Source: Diphasiastrum complanatum
Taxonomy: Eukaryota; Streptophyta; Lycopodiopsida; Lycopodiales; Lycopodiaceae
Assembly: GCA_029204225.1 (NCBI GenBank)
Contig: CM055102.1
Span: 32,918,085 to 32,982,084 of the forward strand
Length of the DNA: 64,000 nucleotides
Reading direction: 5' to 3'
Shown here piece after piece: positions 23,689 to 35,779 of the stretch. Position 1 is the first letter of the stretch, and every line of letters starts with the position of its first letter. A model generated the notes under the pieces. The model made no database searches. It had not been told where the DNA came from and was given only the letters and a program-made list of their open reading frames with translations. The position numbers were made by a program, and so were the translations under genes.

Positions 23689-25030
23689 AACCTTCGTAGA
23701 GCTCTCTGAAGTTCCATCTCACTGAGACAAGGACACAGAGAAGTCTGCGAGAGTTAGATCCCAAAAAAAGTGCCCCTGTGAAGGTTTCCAAGAGCAAAAA
23801 ATGGCCTAGAACCTTCTCAAACAACAAATTTTTGAGTTTCCTTGGGAAGTAACCTTCGTAGAGCTCTCTGAAGTTCCATCTCACTGAGACAAAGACACAG
23901 AGAAGTCTGCGAGAGTTAGATCCCAAAAAAGTGCCCCTGTGAAGGTTCCCAAGAGCAAAAAGTGGCCTAGAACCTTCTCATACAGCAAATTTTTGAGTTT
24001 CTCTGGAAAGTAACTCTTGCAGCTTGGTAAGCAAGTGGATTTGACTCAGATACAAGCACATACCAGCCTGCGAAGATTAGTTCCTAGAAAATCTCAAAAT
24101 TTGGCCAAAAAACCACAAAAAAATGCAATTTTTTCAAGATTTTTTGAGTTTTCTAGGGAAGTAGCTCTTGCAGCTTGGTGAGCAGTTGAAACTAACTAAG
24201 ACACAAGCGCATACCAGTCTGCGAGGGTTTGTCCCCAGAAAATCTTAAAATTTTGCAAAAAAACCCAAAAAAATGCACTTTTTACAAGATTTTTTGAGTT
24301 TCCTTGGCAGGTGAATCTGATTGAGATGCAAGCGCATACCAGTCTGCGAGGGTTTGTTTCTAGAAAATCTTAAAATTTTGCACAAAAACCACAAAAAATG
24401 CACTTTTTTCAAGATTTTTGGAGTTTCCTTGAGAATTAACTCTTGCAGCTTGGTGAGTAGGTGAATCTGACTGAGATACAAGTGCATACCAGTCTTCGAG
24501 GGCTTGTTCCCAGATAATCTTAAAATTTTGCAAAAAAATCCCAAAAAATGCACTTTTTTCAATATTTTTGGAGTTTTCTTGGAAAGTAACTCTCGCAGCT
24601 TGGTGAGCAGGTGAATCTGACTAAGATACAAGTGCATACCAATCTGCGAGGGTTTGTTCCCAGAAAAGCTTAAAATTTTGCAAAAAAAAACCCCAAAAAA
24701 TGCACTTTTTTCAAGAGTTTTTGAGTTTCCTTAGGAAGTAGCTCTTGCAGCTTGGTGAGCAGCTAAATCTGACTGAGATACAAATACATACCAGTCTCCA
24801 AGGGTTGGTTCCCAGAAAATCCTAAAATTTTGTAAAAAAAACCCCCCAAAAATGCACTTTTTCCATGATTTCTTGAGACCTTCTGGGAAGTAACCTTCTT
24901 AAAGAGTTTAATAGGTAGATCTAAGCAAGATATAGCTACTGTGAAATTTTTGTGAAGATCCAATGGTTAGATTTTAAAATATCCAAGAAAAAGTGCCAAA
25001 AAACTGAGTTTTTTCAAGTTCCTGACAAAT
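23689..25030 (+). repeat. Nine tandem leader repeats, about 125-165 bp each
   Basis: Units begin near 23689, 23851, 24012, 24163, 24311 (partial), 24438, 24588, 24740 and 24892. Each opens with AACTCTTGCAG or AACCTTCGTAGAG and carries, 50-70 bases later, TCTGCGAGGGTTTG or TCTGCGAGAGTTAG, followed by an A-rich stretch and TTTTTGAGTTTCC. The opening word and the inner word are partly reverse complementary, so each unit can form a stem. The same design recurs in the leader at 40720-41290. Confidence 0.85.
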
Positions 25031-25371
25031 CTGTCCATCAAGAATTCTTGCAGAACTCACAAAGTGCAGCAAGGTCAACCAGAACAAGTGCAACGGAAGA
25101 CCCAGAACCTTGCACTTTAAGCTATCAGCAAGCTTATGCTCTCTCTATTAAGTTTCTTGAAAAGGATGAATGTACCTTCTGCTTTGGAGATCATCCAAGT
25201 ACCAGGTGTCCAATCAAGAATCCGCGCTTGTTAAAAGGACAAAATACAGAGCAACATGCTTGTCGACAACAAGATCCAGCGGTTCAACGGTCAGAAGCAG
25301 AATCAAGCCAACAAGGAGCTCACCAGAAGGGTGGATGTCAGATTGATCCATCTAAGGAATTGTGTGCATAG
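24952..25371 (+). pseudogene. Possible gag scrap with one zinc knuckle
   Basis: A 139-codon frame whose first third is leader repeat. The second part contains C-T-F-C-x3-H-x4-C (about 25171-25209), a zinc-knuckle-like motif, then a Gln-rich tail. It could be the gag end of the adjoining element or of the chromovirus remnant downstream. No protease motif is attached. Confidence 0.4.
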
Positions 25372-26465
25372 GATACTGATTTCTTGGATGAGTATTTCTC
25401 AGTTGAGTAATAGACTTGATTGATTAGTGATAGTATCCCAATGAGCTCAATTGGATACCGGATCCTAATGGTGCCAAGAATGGTAAACTGAATTTTGGGG
25501 ATTCAGTAGAACTTTTAGATCTCTAGATGTTGTTCTAGAAGATTGTATAAAGTTTATATTGTTAAAGATGAATGTTATAATAGTCTTTAATTACTTGGTT
25601 GATTGTAGAATTTGGAACTCATAATTTGATTAAGAATCGGTTTGGAAGAATATTCTTGGAATCCAGTGATTTTCCTTGTGGAAAAAATTTCAGAATGATT
25701 CTTACATTTCCTGAGTTTTATGTTGTACATATACTCCAGTATCTTCCAATGATTAAGTATGGTTTTGGAATCCTATAAATTATAATTAACAAATCATAAG
25801 ATTCTAAATGTTTATGATGGACGGATCGTAAATTGATACTTAAAAGTCATTTGAAGATTATAGGGAAATGTGAGGATTCTTAAGATAATGAGTAATTCTT
25901 GATCAATTGGGTGAATTAAGGATTTACATATGTTGGTTGAATTCTAAACTCCTTTACTCCAGTACATACTTGAGATTGTATGGATCTCACAGGCATTTTC
26001 ATTAAGTAATTGCTTACTTATGAGGAATTTGCTTACCTTACAGATTGTAGGTTATAAGTGCTTGTGTACAAAGTTCAGTCTAAATCTCCAATTTTGTAAA
26101 TCTATTAAGATACAGATAGATGCTGATTTCTTGCATATTATGCTAGAAATGAGGCTGTTAACTCATTAGAGTAACTACAGTACTCTGGTTTGAGTTATGA
26201 TTGTCTGAGACTTGATGGATCTCCTAGAGATTTTAGATGATTGAATTGTGGGATTTTAGAATATTTGGACATTCCTTATTTTCTACAAGAAATTGACATG
26301 GAATTTTTTTAGCTTTTGGATTTGATTTTTGAAATAAAGTAAAATCACCCAGAATTTCATGTAATTGGGATTACATGAAGGTGATGAGTATTTATTTTGG
26401 ATAAGATCTACTCATTTGGAGGATTTATAGCTTAGTGTATCTTTTGGAATTCGAGTTAGTATTCA
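25372..26465. other. AT-rich decayed sequence, probably old pol
   Basis: No readable domain. Its position between a gag-like scrap and a chromodomain-like scrap suggests eroded gypsy pol, but I cannot show this by translation. Confidence 0.35.
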
Positions 26466-26630
26466 TTGAGTAGAGGCAAGCAATTTTTGAATTGTTACAT
26501 CTCTGAGTACTTATTTAGATGGAAAGATCAGACCAAGAATAAAGGTTCATGGGTAAGATTTGAAAGCTTAAGGAATAGTTTCATATTTTCTTTTTCCCGT
26601 TCTGAGGACAGAACCTGTTTAAGGGAGGAA
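26466..26630 (+). pseudogene. Chromovirus integrase tail with chromodomain-like scrap
   Basis: The frame holds EYLFRWKDQTKNKGSWV, which resembles the Y-L-V-x-W-x6-W core of an integrase chromodomain. SEDRTCLREEE follows, then a polypurine run AAGGGAGGAAGA at 26621-26632. That order is typical for chromovirus ends of the Tekay/Del type. Only the last about 55 codons are readable. Confidence 0.45.
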
Positions 26631-26633
26631 GAA

Positions 26634-27250
26634 TGTTACGGCCATATTCGGTTAAGGACCTGGAATAGCTCTATTATGGTAGATCGGCCCTGTAGTGTTC
26701 GAGTTTATTGGTCACGCCTAGATTTTATTCCACATCGAGGCCTGTTGGTGACTAGTAAGCTTGAGAAGTCCCAAACACTCTATTTGAGACATATGGAGTA
26801 GTGCATGTACGTGTGACTAATATAGGCAGGAGGGATGCATGAAGAGCTGTGACCTATTTATAGTTGACCTGCATGGGAATTGCATGTGTTCATGCATAGG
26901 ATCCTACTCTCTATATATTGAGGTAGTGATTATTCCGTCGATGACTTGGTCTAGGTTACCTGATGAGCTCTTCTCCTCTTGCTGTCACATTGACATGGCT
27001 TGGAGGCTAGATTCAGGTGGATTCTCCAGGAGGGATCTAGATTTGGTTGGGTGGTTTTGCTCCACAGTCTCTCTTGTGTTTTCCTATCCTCATCTTAGGG
27101 GTTTTTCCCTAGTGGTCTTTACACATTCACTCTTGAGTTTCCAAGGAATGAAGACTTACATTGGAAGGATGCCAAGTTGGAGTTCATTGTTTTGATGGAT
27201 GAAGTCAAGATGGTGACATTACAAGCTTTGTTTGTAGTGCCACTGGTTTC
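26634..27250 (+). repeat. Chromovirus LTR, 3' end cut
   Basis: Starts TGTTACGGCC immediately after the polypurine run, a start common in chromovirus LTRs. A TATA-like CTCTATATATTG lies at about 26909-26920. It is interrupted at 27251 by a minus-strand family Z LTR, so its true end is not visible. Confidence 0.55.
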
Positions 27251-28021
27251 TGTAGGGTGTGTAGATTTGATGGTGAGCAGCCCTCCGCCTATCAAGGAGG
27301 GTTAGAGCACAAAGATAGGTTCCTAATTATGCTTAGTTGCTAGTTTAGATGCTTTCTCTACTCTACTTTAACACTACCCCACTTTAACTCTACTTCCACT
27401 AACACTAACCACAAGCAATCATCAAGATAGTAGGTGAAAGGAAGAGAGAAAAGAGAAGAGATGCAAGTTAGCTCATGTGCTCAATATGCATGCTAATGGA
27501 AAAGCCATAACTAGTTAAAACAATAATAATGGAAATGAAAGCAAAAGCAAACACAACAAAAGCACAAGCAAGAGTGATTAGCACATGAGGATGCTTTGGC
27601 TCTCCAATTTGGTAGTCTCCTCCTCTCAATAAGCATGTAAAATGGTGTACAATAGGTGCCTTTTATCTTTGGGGTGGCCCTTGCCCCTTGCTTCCTATTG
27701 GCTACTTGCAAGAAGGTGGGATTGAAATCCACACCCTTAAAAAAAAACACAAACAAATCTATGGTGCACAAAGAAACACACCCCACCTAGCACCATTTGA
27801 CTTTTGACTAGTTACAAAACTTAGGAACTTAAGTTTAGCTTGAACTTTGGCCTTCTATTATTATTTTAATTACTTGGCCCAATGCCAAGTTGATTCAAAA
27901 TTAATTTATTTACAAGTGCTCATTGGGCTATGGGCTTATACATGTAGGAAGTCACGACCCTCGCAACTTATTTCTACTACTTTCGGCCATTTTATTTATT
28001 TACGCGGGAATATCCACAACA
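27251..28021 (-). repeat. Gypsy LTR (family Z), minus orientation
   Basis: Reverse complement begins TGTTGTGGATATTCC at 28021 and ends CCCTACA at 27251. It shares TGTATAAGCCCAT, the GGGGTGGCCC/GGGCAAGG block and AGGCGGA with the LTR at 39436-40256. It follows minus-strand extra-ORF remnants, so it is probably a 3' LTR. Confidence 0.8.
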
Positions 28022-28199
28022 TAATCTGATAAGGGCCAGTGCCCAAAAATGGTTGCCAGAACCATATTAGGTCTGGAGTGGCAACTTTTGCATTCGGCTT
28101 TGAGGTGGGTATTTATAATAGGTCACCCTGGTCCAAGGCCAACAACTCTTAAGAATTACCCACTCATTATCCTAGTAAAGCTACTAGTATGTGAACTTA

Positions 28200-29560
28200 T
28201 CAAGTGACTTTCAACCCGAAAAATCAATAAAAAAAGGGCATTTTTCCCTTCTAACAGTCTTTGAGAGTTGGATATTTGGCAATAAACAAGGCTGACTGCT
28301 TTGAGCATGGCACATTGAGGATGCAGTGGTACCAATGTTGATGAACTTTAACAAGTTTTCTTGAGGAGTCATCTTGGCATAATGGAATAGTGGAGGTGGT
28401 GGTGATTTTGTCAAGCACTAGGGGAGTGGAGGTGGAGAATGATGCTCAAGAGTAGGCACTGAAGGGGATTGTTGGAGTCTATCAAGGGAATCATTAATCT
28501 GGGATGCATATTGAGCATCTTGGTAGAGAGTTTGATCATCACTACTTTGAAGGTCGAAGAGAGGGAAGATAAGTTGAACTTGTTGGTAGTCGATGGTGAT
28601 GGTGGATTTGATTTAAAAAAAAATTAGAGATTGTGCAATGATGGAAAATGGAGTGATGTAAGACAACATTGTAGTGGTTTATTGTAGCATTCTAGCACTG
28701 AATGAGGGGGCAAGATAGTATTGATGACTTTTAATGTAAAAGGTTTGGAGACGAGTGTATGCATGCTGGATAATGGAAGGAAAGGCAACAAGAGTGGTGC
28801 GGCAATGCTTGACATGCTCCATCAACACGTCTGATGCTTTATTCGATAGTTGTGAGGGGGTACTCTGGTGAATACATAGCATGTATCTATTTTCTATAAA
28901 TGTGAAAGTGAAGGGATAAATGGGGGTGGAACAAAGAGAACATATGTGATCTAATTCTAGTGTGAATCTATGCTCTTGTGACAATTAAATAATGGCATAA
29001 AGGCTTGTACAAAAACAAAGGAGAGAACTAGCAAAAATATTGTAGAAATGGCCAAAGTCCTTAACTTGTATGTAACATAAAGATGGCAAAAACAAAAATA
29101 TTTTCATTTTTTTTAGATGCAATTTGATAGACATGAATAATATTTAAATATGAGAGAGGAGAAGTTGATAATGATAGAGAACAATAATAAAAGCCTAGTC
29201 TTATAAAACTTATAAAAGCCTAGTCTTATAAAACTCTAAAACGATGGTGAATTGCTTATTGAGAAAGTGAATTCTATCGTTATCTCCTTCAGTTGTTGTT
29301 CATCATTCTATAGTGTGGCACGAAGAGTGGCCACCTATGAATCTCAAACAACAAGATTTGCTTCTTCGTGGGTTTGGAGATTCTTCGCCAACTGAATGGA
29401 CTGTGTAGATAGGCCCTTGTAGTAGATGACCCACTTGTCTTGTAATCTTTATGTAGCAGACATGTCTTCTTCTGCTATGGTAGTCGCTTGATTGAGGAGG
29501 GCGGTAAGTCTTAAGACTTGGGCATGGGCTTGTTGAAGTTGGTTATTCCATGCTGCCCTA
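28200..29560 (-). pseudogene. Decayed gypsy extra ORF (coiled-coil remnant)
   Basis: Minus-strand translation gives an Ala/Gln/Leu-rich helical stretch at about 29560-29300 (QLQQAHAQVLRLTALLNQAT, then LSTQSIQLAKNLQ) with three stops. At about 28580-28220 it gives Pro/Ser-rich pieces (QQSPSVPTLEHHSPPPLP). Order and strand match the coiled-coil extra ORF at 20.6-22.3 kb, and a family Z LTR follows on the same strand. It is cut at 29607 by a copia LTR fragment. Confidence 0.5.
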
Positions 29561-29606
29561 CCTTTATGCCGAATATTTCCTACAATCTAGTTTCAAATAC
29601 TTTAAT

Positions 29607-29634
29607 GTGTTGGATTTATCTCCTCTACTCTCCT
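29607..29634 (+). repeat. Fragment of copia family C LTR start
   Basis: The 28 bases from TGTTGGATTTATCTCC onwards repeat the start of the LTR at 29929. The match breaks off and RNase H coding sequence follows shortly. Confidence 0.8.
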
Positions 29635-29674
29635 GTCAAACGTTAATCTGTATCAATATAGCCTTACAATTTTA

Positions 29675-29921
29675 TTCTTCGGATAATCAGAGTGCTATTG
29701 CCTTATCAACCAACCCTAGATTTCACTCTAGGAGTAAGCACATTGAAATCAGATATCACTACATCAGGGACAAGGTTCTCAACAAGGAGGTGAGCTTAAC
29801 GTATTGTAGAATGCAGGACATGATTGCAGATATATTCACAAAGGCATTAAGTGTTAATGTACACAATAAATTTTGTGCATTGATTAGTCTGAAGATCAAG
29901 GCATTCACGGATCCAGATTAA
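29675..29921 (+). pseudogene. Copia RNase H C-terminus
   Basis: Encodes SSDNQSAIALSTNPRFHSRS, then KHIEIRYHYIRD and DMIADIFTKAL, the conserved end of copia RNase H, closing with a stop at 29921. A purine tract AGAGGGGG and an LTR start follow at once. Everything upstream of RNase H is missing, replaced by a fragment of an LTR. Confidence 0.9.
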
Positions 29922-29928
29922 GAGGGGG

Positions 29929-31026
29929 TGTTGGATTTATCTCCTCTACTCTCCTAAATCCTATTTTAATCTGCCTCCATTCATGTTGCATTTTTACTCA
30001 TGTTGTTGCACAGTCTGCATATTTACATGTAAAATAAGACAAATGAATAAAACACGACTGTCTGCATAATTACAAGTAAATTTCCACAAGCAAAAGAGAC
30101 GAAAAATGCGACATTGTGTTTTTGCATGTGATTTGTGACAGGCGAAAAAGGCGACATTGCCTTACAAAATGCCAAAAGTGCCCTAGGAAAAGTGAAGACA
30201 TCTTGTAAATCAAATCCTAAGGCATTTCATTAGAGTATTTCATTTTTTGCATTCCCTTATAAAGCGAAGTGAGAGAATTTGCGACGCCCTCGTCCACGTC
30301 AACATTTCCTACAGGTTGACAGTATACACTATGTACAATTCACAAAAGCCATATACTTCCAAGTATAATGGCTTACCTAATTAGGTGACAATCATTTATT
30401 GTAATTATTACATGGATGCAATCTATAAATAGATAATCCCATCACAGATTACACGAGACGCTCCATCCAGAAGTCGTATTATTTGAGTCTTCCAGTTACG
30501 CCGTCAATCTTTGGTTGTATTGCTATTCGTGCTTCAGTGTAATATAGCAGCAACTTGCTTTCTATCTGTGTATAACGTAGAATGAATGCTTGTTGTGATT
30601 GAATGCACTTTGTCACTGTTTATCGCGCTTGTTTACTCACTCTGATCAGAACATGGACGTCTACGACTCCTCAGTTTCTGATTAGATGATGGCTATCTTT
30701 GATGCCTGAGGGACTCGCGATATCATACTGCTCTTCCATTTATTTCAGAATCATACTTCACATTGAATCTGATTCTTAGTATTACCATACACAAAACATT
30801 TTGAATCTCTTTGGTGGATTGTACTCTTGGTTTTTGAGAGTATGAGTTAATTTTTTTTTTAAGATCTCAGTGGGCCATTAGAACACTTAAAATTGTGACT
30901 ACATTTAGCATAAGTTGTTTATAGATTGTTTTGCATTTAGCAGCTGATTGTAATGGGATAATTGTTTCGCAATATTCCTGCTCTCTTCTTCGTTCGTGTT
31001 CTTCCATCTCCCTTGCCCCATTAGAT
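29929..31026 (+). repeat. Full LTR of copia family C, about 1.1 kb
   Basis: Starts TGTTGGATTTATC after the polypurine run, and a primer-binding site follows at the other end. A TATA-like CTATAAATAG is at about 30422-30431. Its second half resembles 16160-16330. It serves as 3' LTR for the RNase H on its left and as 5' LTR for the gag on its right. Confidence 0.8.
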
Positions 31027-31038
31027 TGATATCAGAGC
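31027..31038 (+). other. Primer-binding site, initiator-Met type, one mismatch
   Basis: TGATATCAGAGC matches the consensus with G to A at the third base. It follows the LTR and precedes gag by about 50 bases. Confidence 0.75.
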
Positions 31039-31086
31039 ATAGCTCATACAAGAGATTAAGTTTGTTCAATTTGTATTATTGTTAAC

Positions 31087-31925
31087 ATGTCTCATATAGG
31101 TAACTCATCATCATCATCCAACGAGGCTAGAATCTACATCTCAAAGTTAAAACTCCGGATGATATTGATAGATAGAGATCTTTGGGATGTAGTACAAGGT
31201 GCTGACCTAAAACCAGAAGATGGTGATCAAGAAAAGACATGGAAGATCAAGGATCAGAAGGCCTTAGCATGTATCACACTCAATCTGGACGACTCCAAAA
31301 TATCCCATGTTACCACATGCAAAACCTCCAAGGATGCATTAGATTTGTTATCGAATCTCTATGAGACTCATGATGTACAAACTAGATTACATCTTAGAAG
31401 GAAGTTCTTTACTCTTAGCATGTCTGATTCTACTACCATCACTTCTCACATCAACAGCTTTAAGTCTTTATTGGATCAGTTATTAGCTGTAGGATGCTCA
31501 TTTCAAGATGGTGATGTCGTTATGACCTTGATTTCTTCTCTTCCAAAGTCATATGAGCACTTTGTGTGATGATCTCCACACAACCCGACCTCACTCTTCA
31601 AAAGGTGATTGGTCACCTATTTCAAGAATACATACGGAGAAAGACTAGCAGCCTGTCTATCAAAGACAAATCCATGGCTTTGTACACCAAGAAGAAAGAA
31701 TACTCCAAGGGAAGAATCAAGTGTAGCAGCAATAGCAGAAGCCTCACACTCAAGGTGAGCATGGTGGATCGTGCAAGAAGCTTTTCTGCAGGTATTTCAA
31801 GAGAGCCAATCACAACATCAAGGAGTGTCATATCTGCATCTACAACGAGGCAAAGAAGTAACAACAACAACAACAACCAGACTCCTCCAACGTGGTGGAA
31901 TTCAAGGAGCAAGATACACATTTGT
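31087..31925 (+). pseudogene. Copia family C gag, broken
   Basis: Opens MSHIGNSSSSSNEARIYISK at 31087 and runs 160 codons with the UBN2-type gag core (VVQGADLKPE, SNLYETHDVQTRL, DQLLAVGC). A TGA at 31567 and a shift follow. A further frame continues, and a knuckle-like region (C-R-Y-F, H-N-I-K-E-C) at about 31788-31835 has lost its second Cys. It is closely related to the gag at 16639-17585. At about 31920 the similarity ends and the unrelated transposase-like sequence begins. Confidence 0.85.
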
Positions 31926-33505
31926 CTCATAAGAGAAACTAGAGACACTATGAGAAATATGATGAGAGTAGACTCGAGTGGAAGTGACTTCCATTACTTT
32001 CTAAAGAAAAACGAAATTTGTGATGCAATCTCACACACCAATGAAAAGATGCGAGTCAAAATAGCTAAAACATTGATGTATGACCTGCATAAACCAATTG
32101 ATGCAACAAAATTAGTACAATTGATGGATGAAGGGGGTGTGAGTCCTAAGAGAATTAAGCATGGTGCTAAAGAATGCAGACCAGAAAGACATTCATCGAA
32201 TGATGCCAGCATATCGAAAGGTTGAGCTTGCAAAAAAGAATTTCAATTCTGAGATTCTATCTCTATTGGGGGTATACCACTACATAACTGACACAATGCG
32301 CATAAAAGGTGGAACAGGTATAAGCGAAACTCATTTCCAGTATAATGAATTCAACAATGTTTTTTTGGATTTACACAAGGTGCAGAGATGTATGGTGCAG
32401 CACTATAGAATCACACAAGAGGGTATGTTTGATATTTTTGCAATGTTGCATTGATTATATGTCCTCATATCTATTGTATTCATTGACGATTATTTTTGTA
32501 GAGTGCAACAACACATTACAATTTGTGTTAAAACTTGACGAGGCCCAAATTGTAAAAGGATGTAGATTGGAACTACTCACCATCACATTAATAAATCGTG
32601 CTCTACAATCATGTGAAGTGCAGGAGACAAAAATTTTTAGTGTGCAATCGGAAAAAAATATTTGGTGGATTGCAGCTTTTGAGCTCCCAAAAGAGAGTCA
32701 TGAGGTTCTTGTATTGGTTGTTTGAAAGAAGCAATCTTGGCTATGTCATAAATGAATAGATCCATGGTCAGCTTTTATCCATTGGGGACGATAGATACAA
32801 AGTAGAGTGGCATCTTGTAGGAGATCTAAAAACATTGAAGTGCATGTTTGGATGTGGATTGGGTGCAAATGCTAAACATACATGCTTGTATTGCATGTAT
32901 GAAAGAGCCCAAAGCAAGAGAACTTTGAGTTGCAACCAACGTATTCCACCAAATCGACATCATGATGATAAGAACTGGAGACCTATCTTAAACATTCCAC
33001 TAGAAAGAGTCCACATATGCACAATGCATGCAGAGATACGTGTTTTAGACAAATTACTATATTTGCATTGTGTATATGCTTGGACAATGCAACCAAAATC
33101 TAGATCTGATAAATGCGTTAATGACCTTGAGAGTGTTTTGTCTGAAATGGGATTGCATGGGGGTCAAGTGAAATTAAGGAAGGATACTGAAGTGAGTGGC
33201 AAGACACAAGCTTTGCCAGAAAAGGTTTCCAAGGGTGGTGTGAAAGCCAAACATTTCTTGTCTAATCATGCAAGGACCAGCAGACTTGAATGGCAATATT
33301 TTAGAAAAGTTTGTGAATGTACAACTAACATCAGTACTGAGGCCAACATTGCAACATTGCGAATAAAAGTGTGGGAGAAGTATGACAAATTGTCAGAGAC
33401 AATGAATCGAAGAGATGCAAAAGATTATGAATTGTTCACGCAACAGACAAAAGAATTCATCCAGACTTTTGTTGCTGCCTGGGGAGAAACTCATGTCAAG
33501 CACTT
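31926..33505 (+). pseudogene. Transposase-like family, copy A (unrecognised)
   Basis: I do not recognise a named family. Readable pieces in order: N-terminal helical part with LMDEGGVSPK (about 32125), DIHRMMPAYRK (about 32195), FNNVFLDLHK (about 32352), then VLKLDEAQIVKG with Asp at 32537-32539. FSVQSEKNIWWIAAF follows (about 32640), then WHLVGDLKTLK with Asp at 32823-32825 and C-L-Y-C at 32883-32894. HICTMHAEIRVLDKLLYLH (about 33010) and AAWGETHVKHL (about 33475) end it. A GT-AG intron at 32423-32501 rejoins the frame. At least three frame breaks are present. Copy B at 58.0-59.6 kb on the other strand aligns through all these motifs. Two conserved Asp residues, the second followed by a C-x2-C, suggest a DDE-type transposase; that is inference. 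It is cut at 33505 by a copia fragment. Confidence 0.6.
32423..32501 (+). other. Probable intron in copy A (GT-AG, 79 bp)
   Basis: Donor G|GTATGT and acceptor TTTTTGTAG| flank T-rich sequence. Removing it joins the frame ITQE to ECNNTLQFVLKLDE without a stop. Copy B has uninterrupted coding sequence at this place. Confidence 0.6.
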
Positions 33506-35179
33506 GATCTTTGTGGAGAATTGGTTCTCCCTTGCATTCTTGAACTTGACAAAGACATCATACACTTCATCCTTGCTCTTTAGTAGATAGATCCAACAAA
33601 ATCTACTAAAATCATCAATGAATGTTACATACATCTTAACTCCACTATTGCTAATTGTAGTAAATCCATGATTATCCAAATGTACAAGTTGAAAAGGCTC
33701 TATAGATCTAGAAATAGATCTAGTATAAGGTAGTCTATGTGACCTAGAAAAAGCACAAGACTCACAAAAATGCTTGTCATTACTTAAGGAACTTGGAAGA
33801 CCAATCACAACCTTCTTCCTTGCCATTACCTCCAATGACTTGAAGTTGAGGTGTCCCATCCTTTTGTGCCAAACCTCTTGAATAGAAATTTGCTCCCTTG
33901 CAACACATCCAACTTGCTTAGTAATAACACAAGCATCAAGTTTGAACAACTTCCCTTGCCTTTTACCTTTTCCAATCAAGACATCCTTTCTTTTGATCAA
34001 ACAAGCATCTCCATCAATCTCCACCTTGAGGCCCTTACTTAGCATTTGACTCACACTAAGCAAATTCTTGGTAATAGATGGAATAAACAAGACATCCTAC
34101 AAATGAACATTCCTATTTGTAGAGAGAGAAATAGGAATTGTGCCAATCCCTTTGATTGCACACTCACCATCATTGGCCATGTAGATCACCCTCTTGTCAT
34201 CTCCATATGCCAAGAAAGAAGTGAAGTACTCTTTGTGAAAGGTCATGTGCGAACTTGCTCCACTATCAATCCACCAAGGATCTAGATCTCCATCATTAGC
34301 AAGCATACATGAAGACATCACAAAAGCATCATCATTTGCATCTTGCACATCCAAACCATCCTCATCAAGAGTAAGATTACCTTGCTTGTCTCCTTGATCT
34401 CTCTTCTTCTTGTAGCACTCACTTGCAAAGTGTCCTTTGATGCCACAATAGAAGCACTTGAGCTTTGATCTATCCTTCTTTTTGCCACTTGAAGAAGCAT
34501 CCACTTGATCTTGCCCTTTAGACCACTTGCTTTTGGTTTTGCCCTTGAATTTGCCCTTTGTGAACATAGCATCCTCTTGAAGTGTCGATGTAGATCCACC
34601 TCTTGCTTGAAGCCTATATTCCTCATTGATCAAGATCTCTTGAAGATCCATCAAACTTGGCAAAGTCTTTTGAATAGCAATACTTTGAACAATGTTAGCA
34701 TGAGCATCCACCAAGCCATTAAGAATCACTTGAATAAGCTCTCCTTCCTTAATGCTTTCATCTATGCAAGCTAACTCATCATTCAATGCTTTCATTCTCA
34801 AAACAAAAGTACTTGGACTTTCTTCATTCTTTTGGAAACAAGAAAAGATTTGCCTTCTTAGAGTCAACACTCTAGAAGTAGACTTGGATTCATAAAGCTT
34901 CTTCAATGAATTCCAAGCTTCCAAAGGTGATGTGCACTTACCAACTTCCTTGAGAAGTTCATTGGTAAAATTCATCTTTATCATGTGTAGAGCCTTCTTG
35001 GCCCTCTTGTCATACCTCAATTGATCTTGTTGTGTTGCTGGTCTCTCCTCCAAACCTACAACAATATCCAAAACATCATTCATCTCAAGAAGTGACTCCA
35101 TCCTCACTTTCCATAATGAATAGTTACTTGAGGTAAGCCTATCATTGGCTTTCAACATGACTCCAATTGAGGTTGCCAT
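33505..35179 (-). pseudogene. Copia gag-protease-partial integrase, one nonsense
   Basis: Read leftwards from 35179 (MATSIGVMLKANDRL). It holds a 360-codon gag-protease block with a CCHC knuckle (C-F-Y-C-x4-H-x4-C, about 34456-34415) and protease DSGAS (about 34263-34249). A TAG at 34097-34099 stands where the related element has coding sequence, and the same frame continues through the integrase zinc region (H-x4-H, C-x2-C). It passes into the core (HLDNHG, IDDFSRF), where the first Asp motif is altered (HSDVH in the young element). It ends at about 33505 inside KIKCL, before the second Asp. RT and RNase H are missing. The protein is a relative of the young copia at 5.9-12.0 kb. Confidence 0.9.
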
Positions 35180-35767
35180 GTAGCAATGACCTGATCTTCT
35201 CTTTCAACCTGTTTCAATGCACAAAGCACTCCTTTGAACAACAACAAATGCTTTCAAAAGAAATCACCAATATTTGAAACTATCTCACAAATTCTCTTCT
35301 AGCACTTATCCAAGCAAATCAACACATAGAATCATGGAATCTTGATCAACCTATGATCTATCCTCAATCTAATGACTTTTGCCACTTTCTAAGATTGAAA
35401 CACACTCAAATAAAGTCCAGCAACCTCACTATCTAGAGATCCAATCAAAATTAGGGTTTTGACAAAATCACAAAAAATTGACTCTTCCAAATCTACATGC
35501 AAATGCTGAAAATTTAATATGCAATCTATAAGCCACCACTTAGGCTGAACCAATGATCCAAAAATCGGCCAAATCCAGCATGTGAATTCAAAAAACGGAA
35601 TTGAACAAGTATATTGACCTATTTAGTGTTTTGATCTACAAAAGATCCAATCTACAAAAGCAAAAAATCCGATTTTGGTGTAGAATCCTCTCTAGCATGC
35701 TCTAGACTTGATATCTTCACCAAATCATTGATAGATCTGATTTCCTCTTTCATAACCTAAAACACAA
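35180..35767 (-). other. Leader of the minus-strand copia element
   Basis: Non-coding sequence between the primer site and the gag start, comparable in position and length to the 0.8 kb leader of the young element. Confidence 0.65.
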
Positions 35768-35779
35768 GCTCTGATACTA
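35768..35779 (-). other. Primer-binding site, mutated
   Basis: On the minus strand TAGTATCAGAGC, one base from the consensus TGGTATCAGAGC, directly adjoining the LTR. Confidence 0.85.

Noticed and set aside
23689-25030. Regular repeats resembling a CRISPR array
   Set aside because: Units are 125-165 bp, diverged, with no conserved short repeat and unique spacers; they sit in a gypsy leader after an LTR and PBS.
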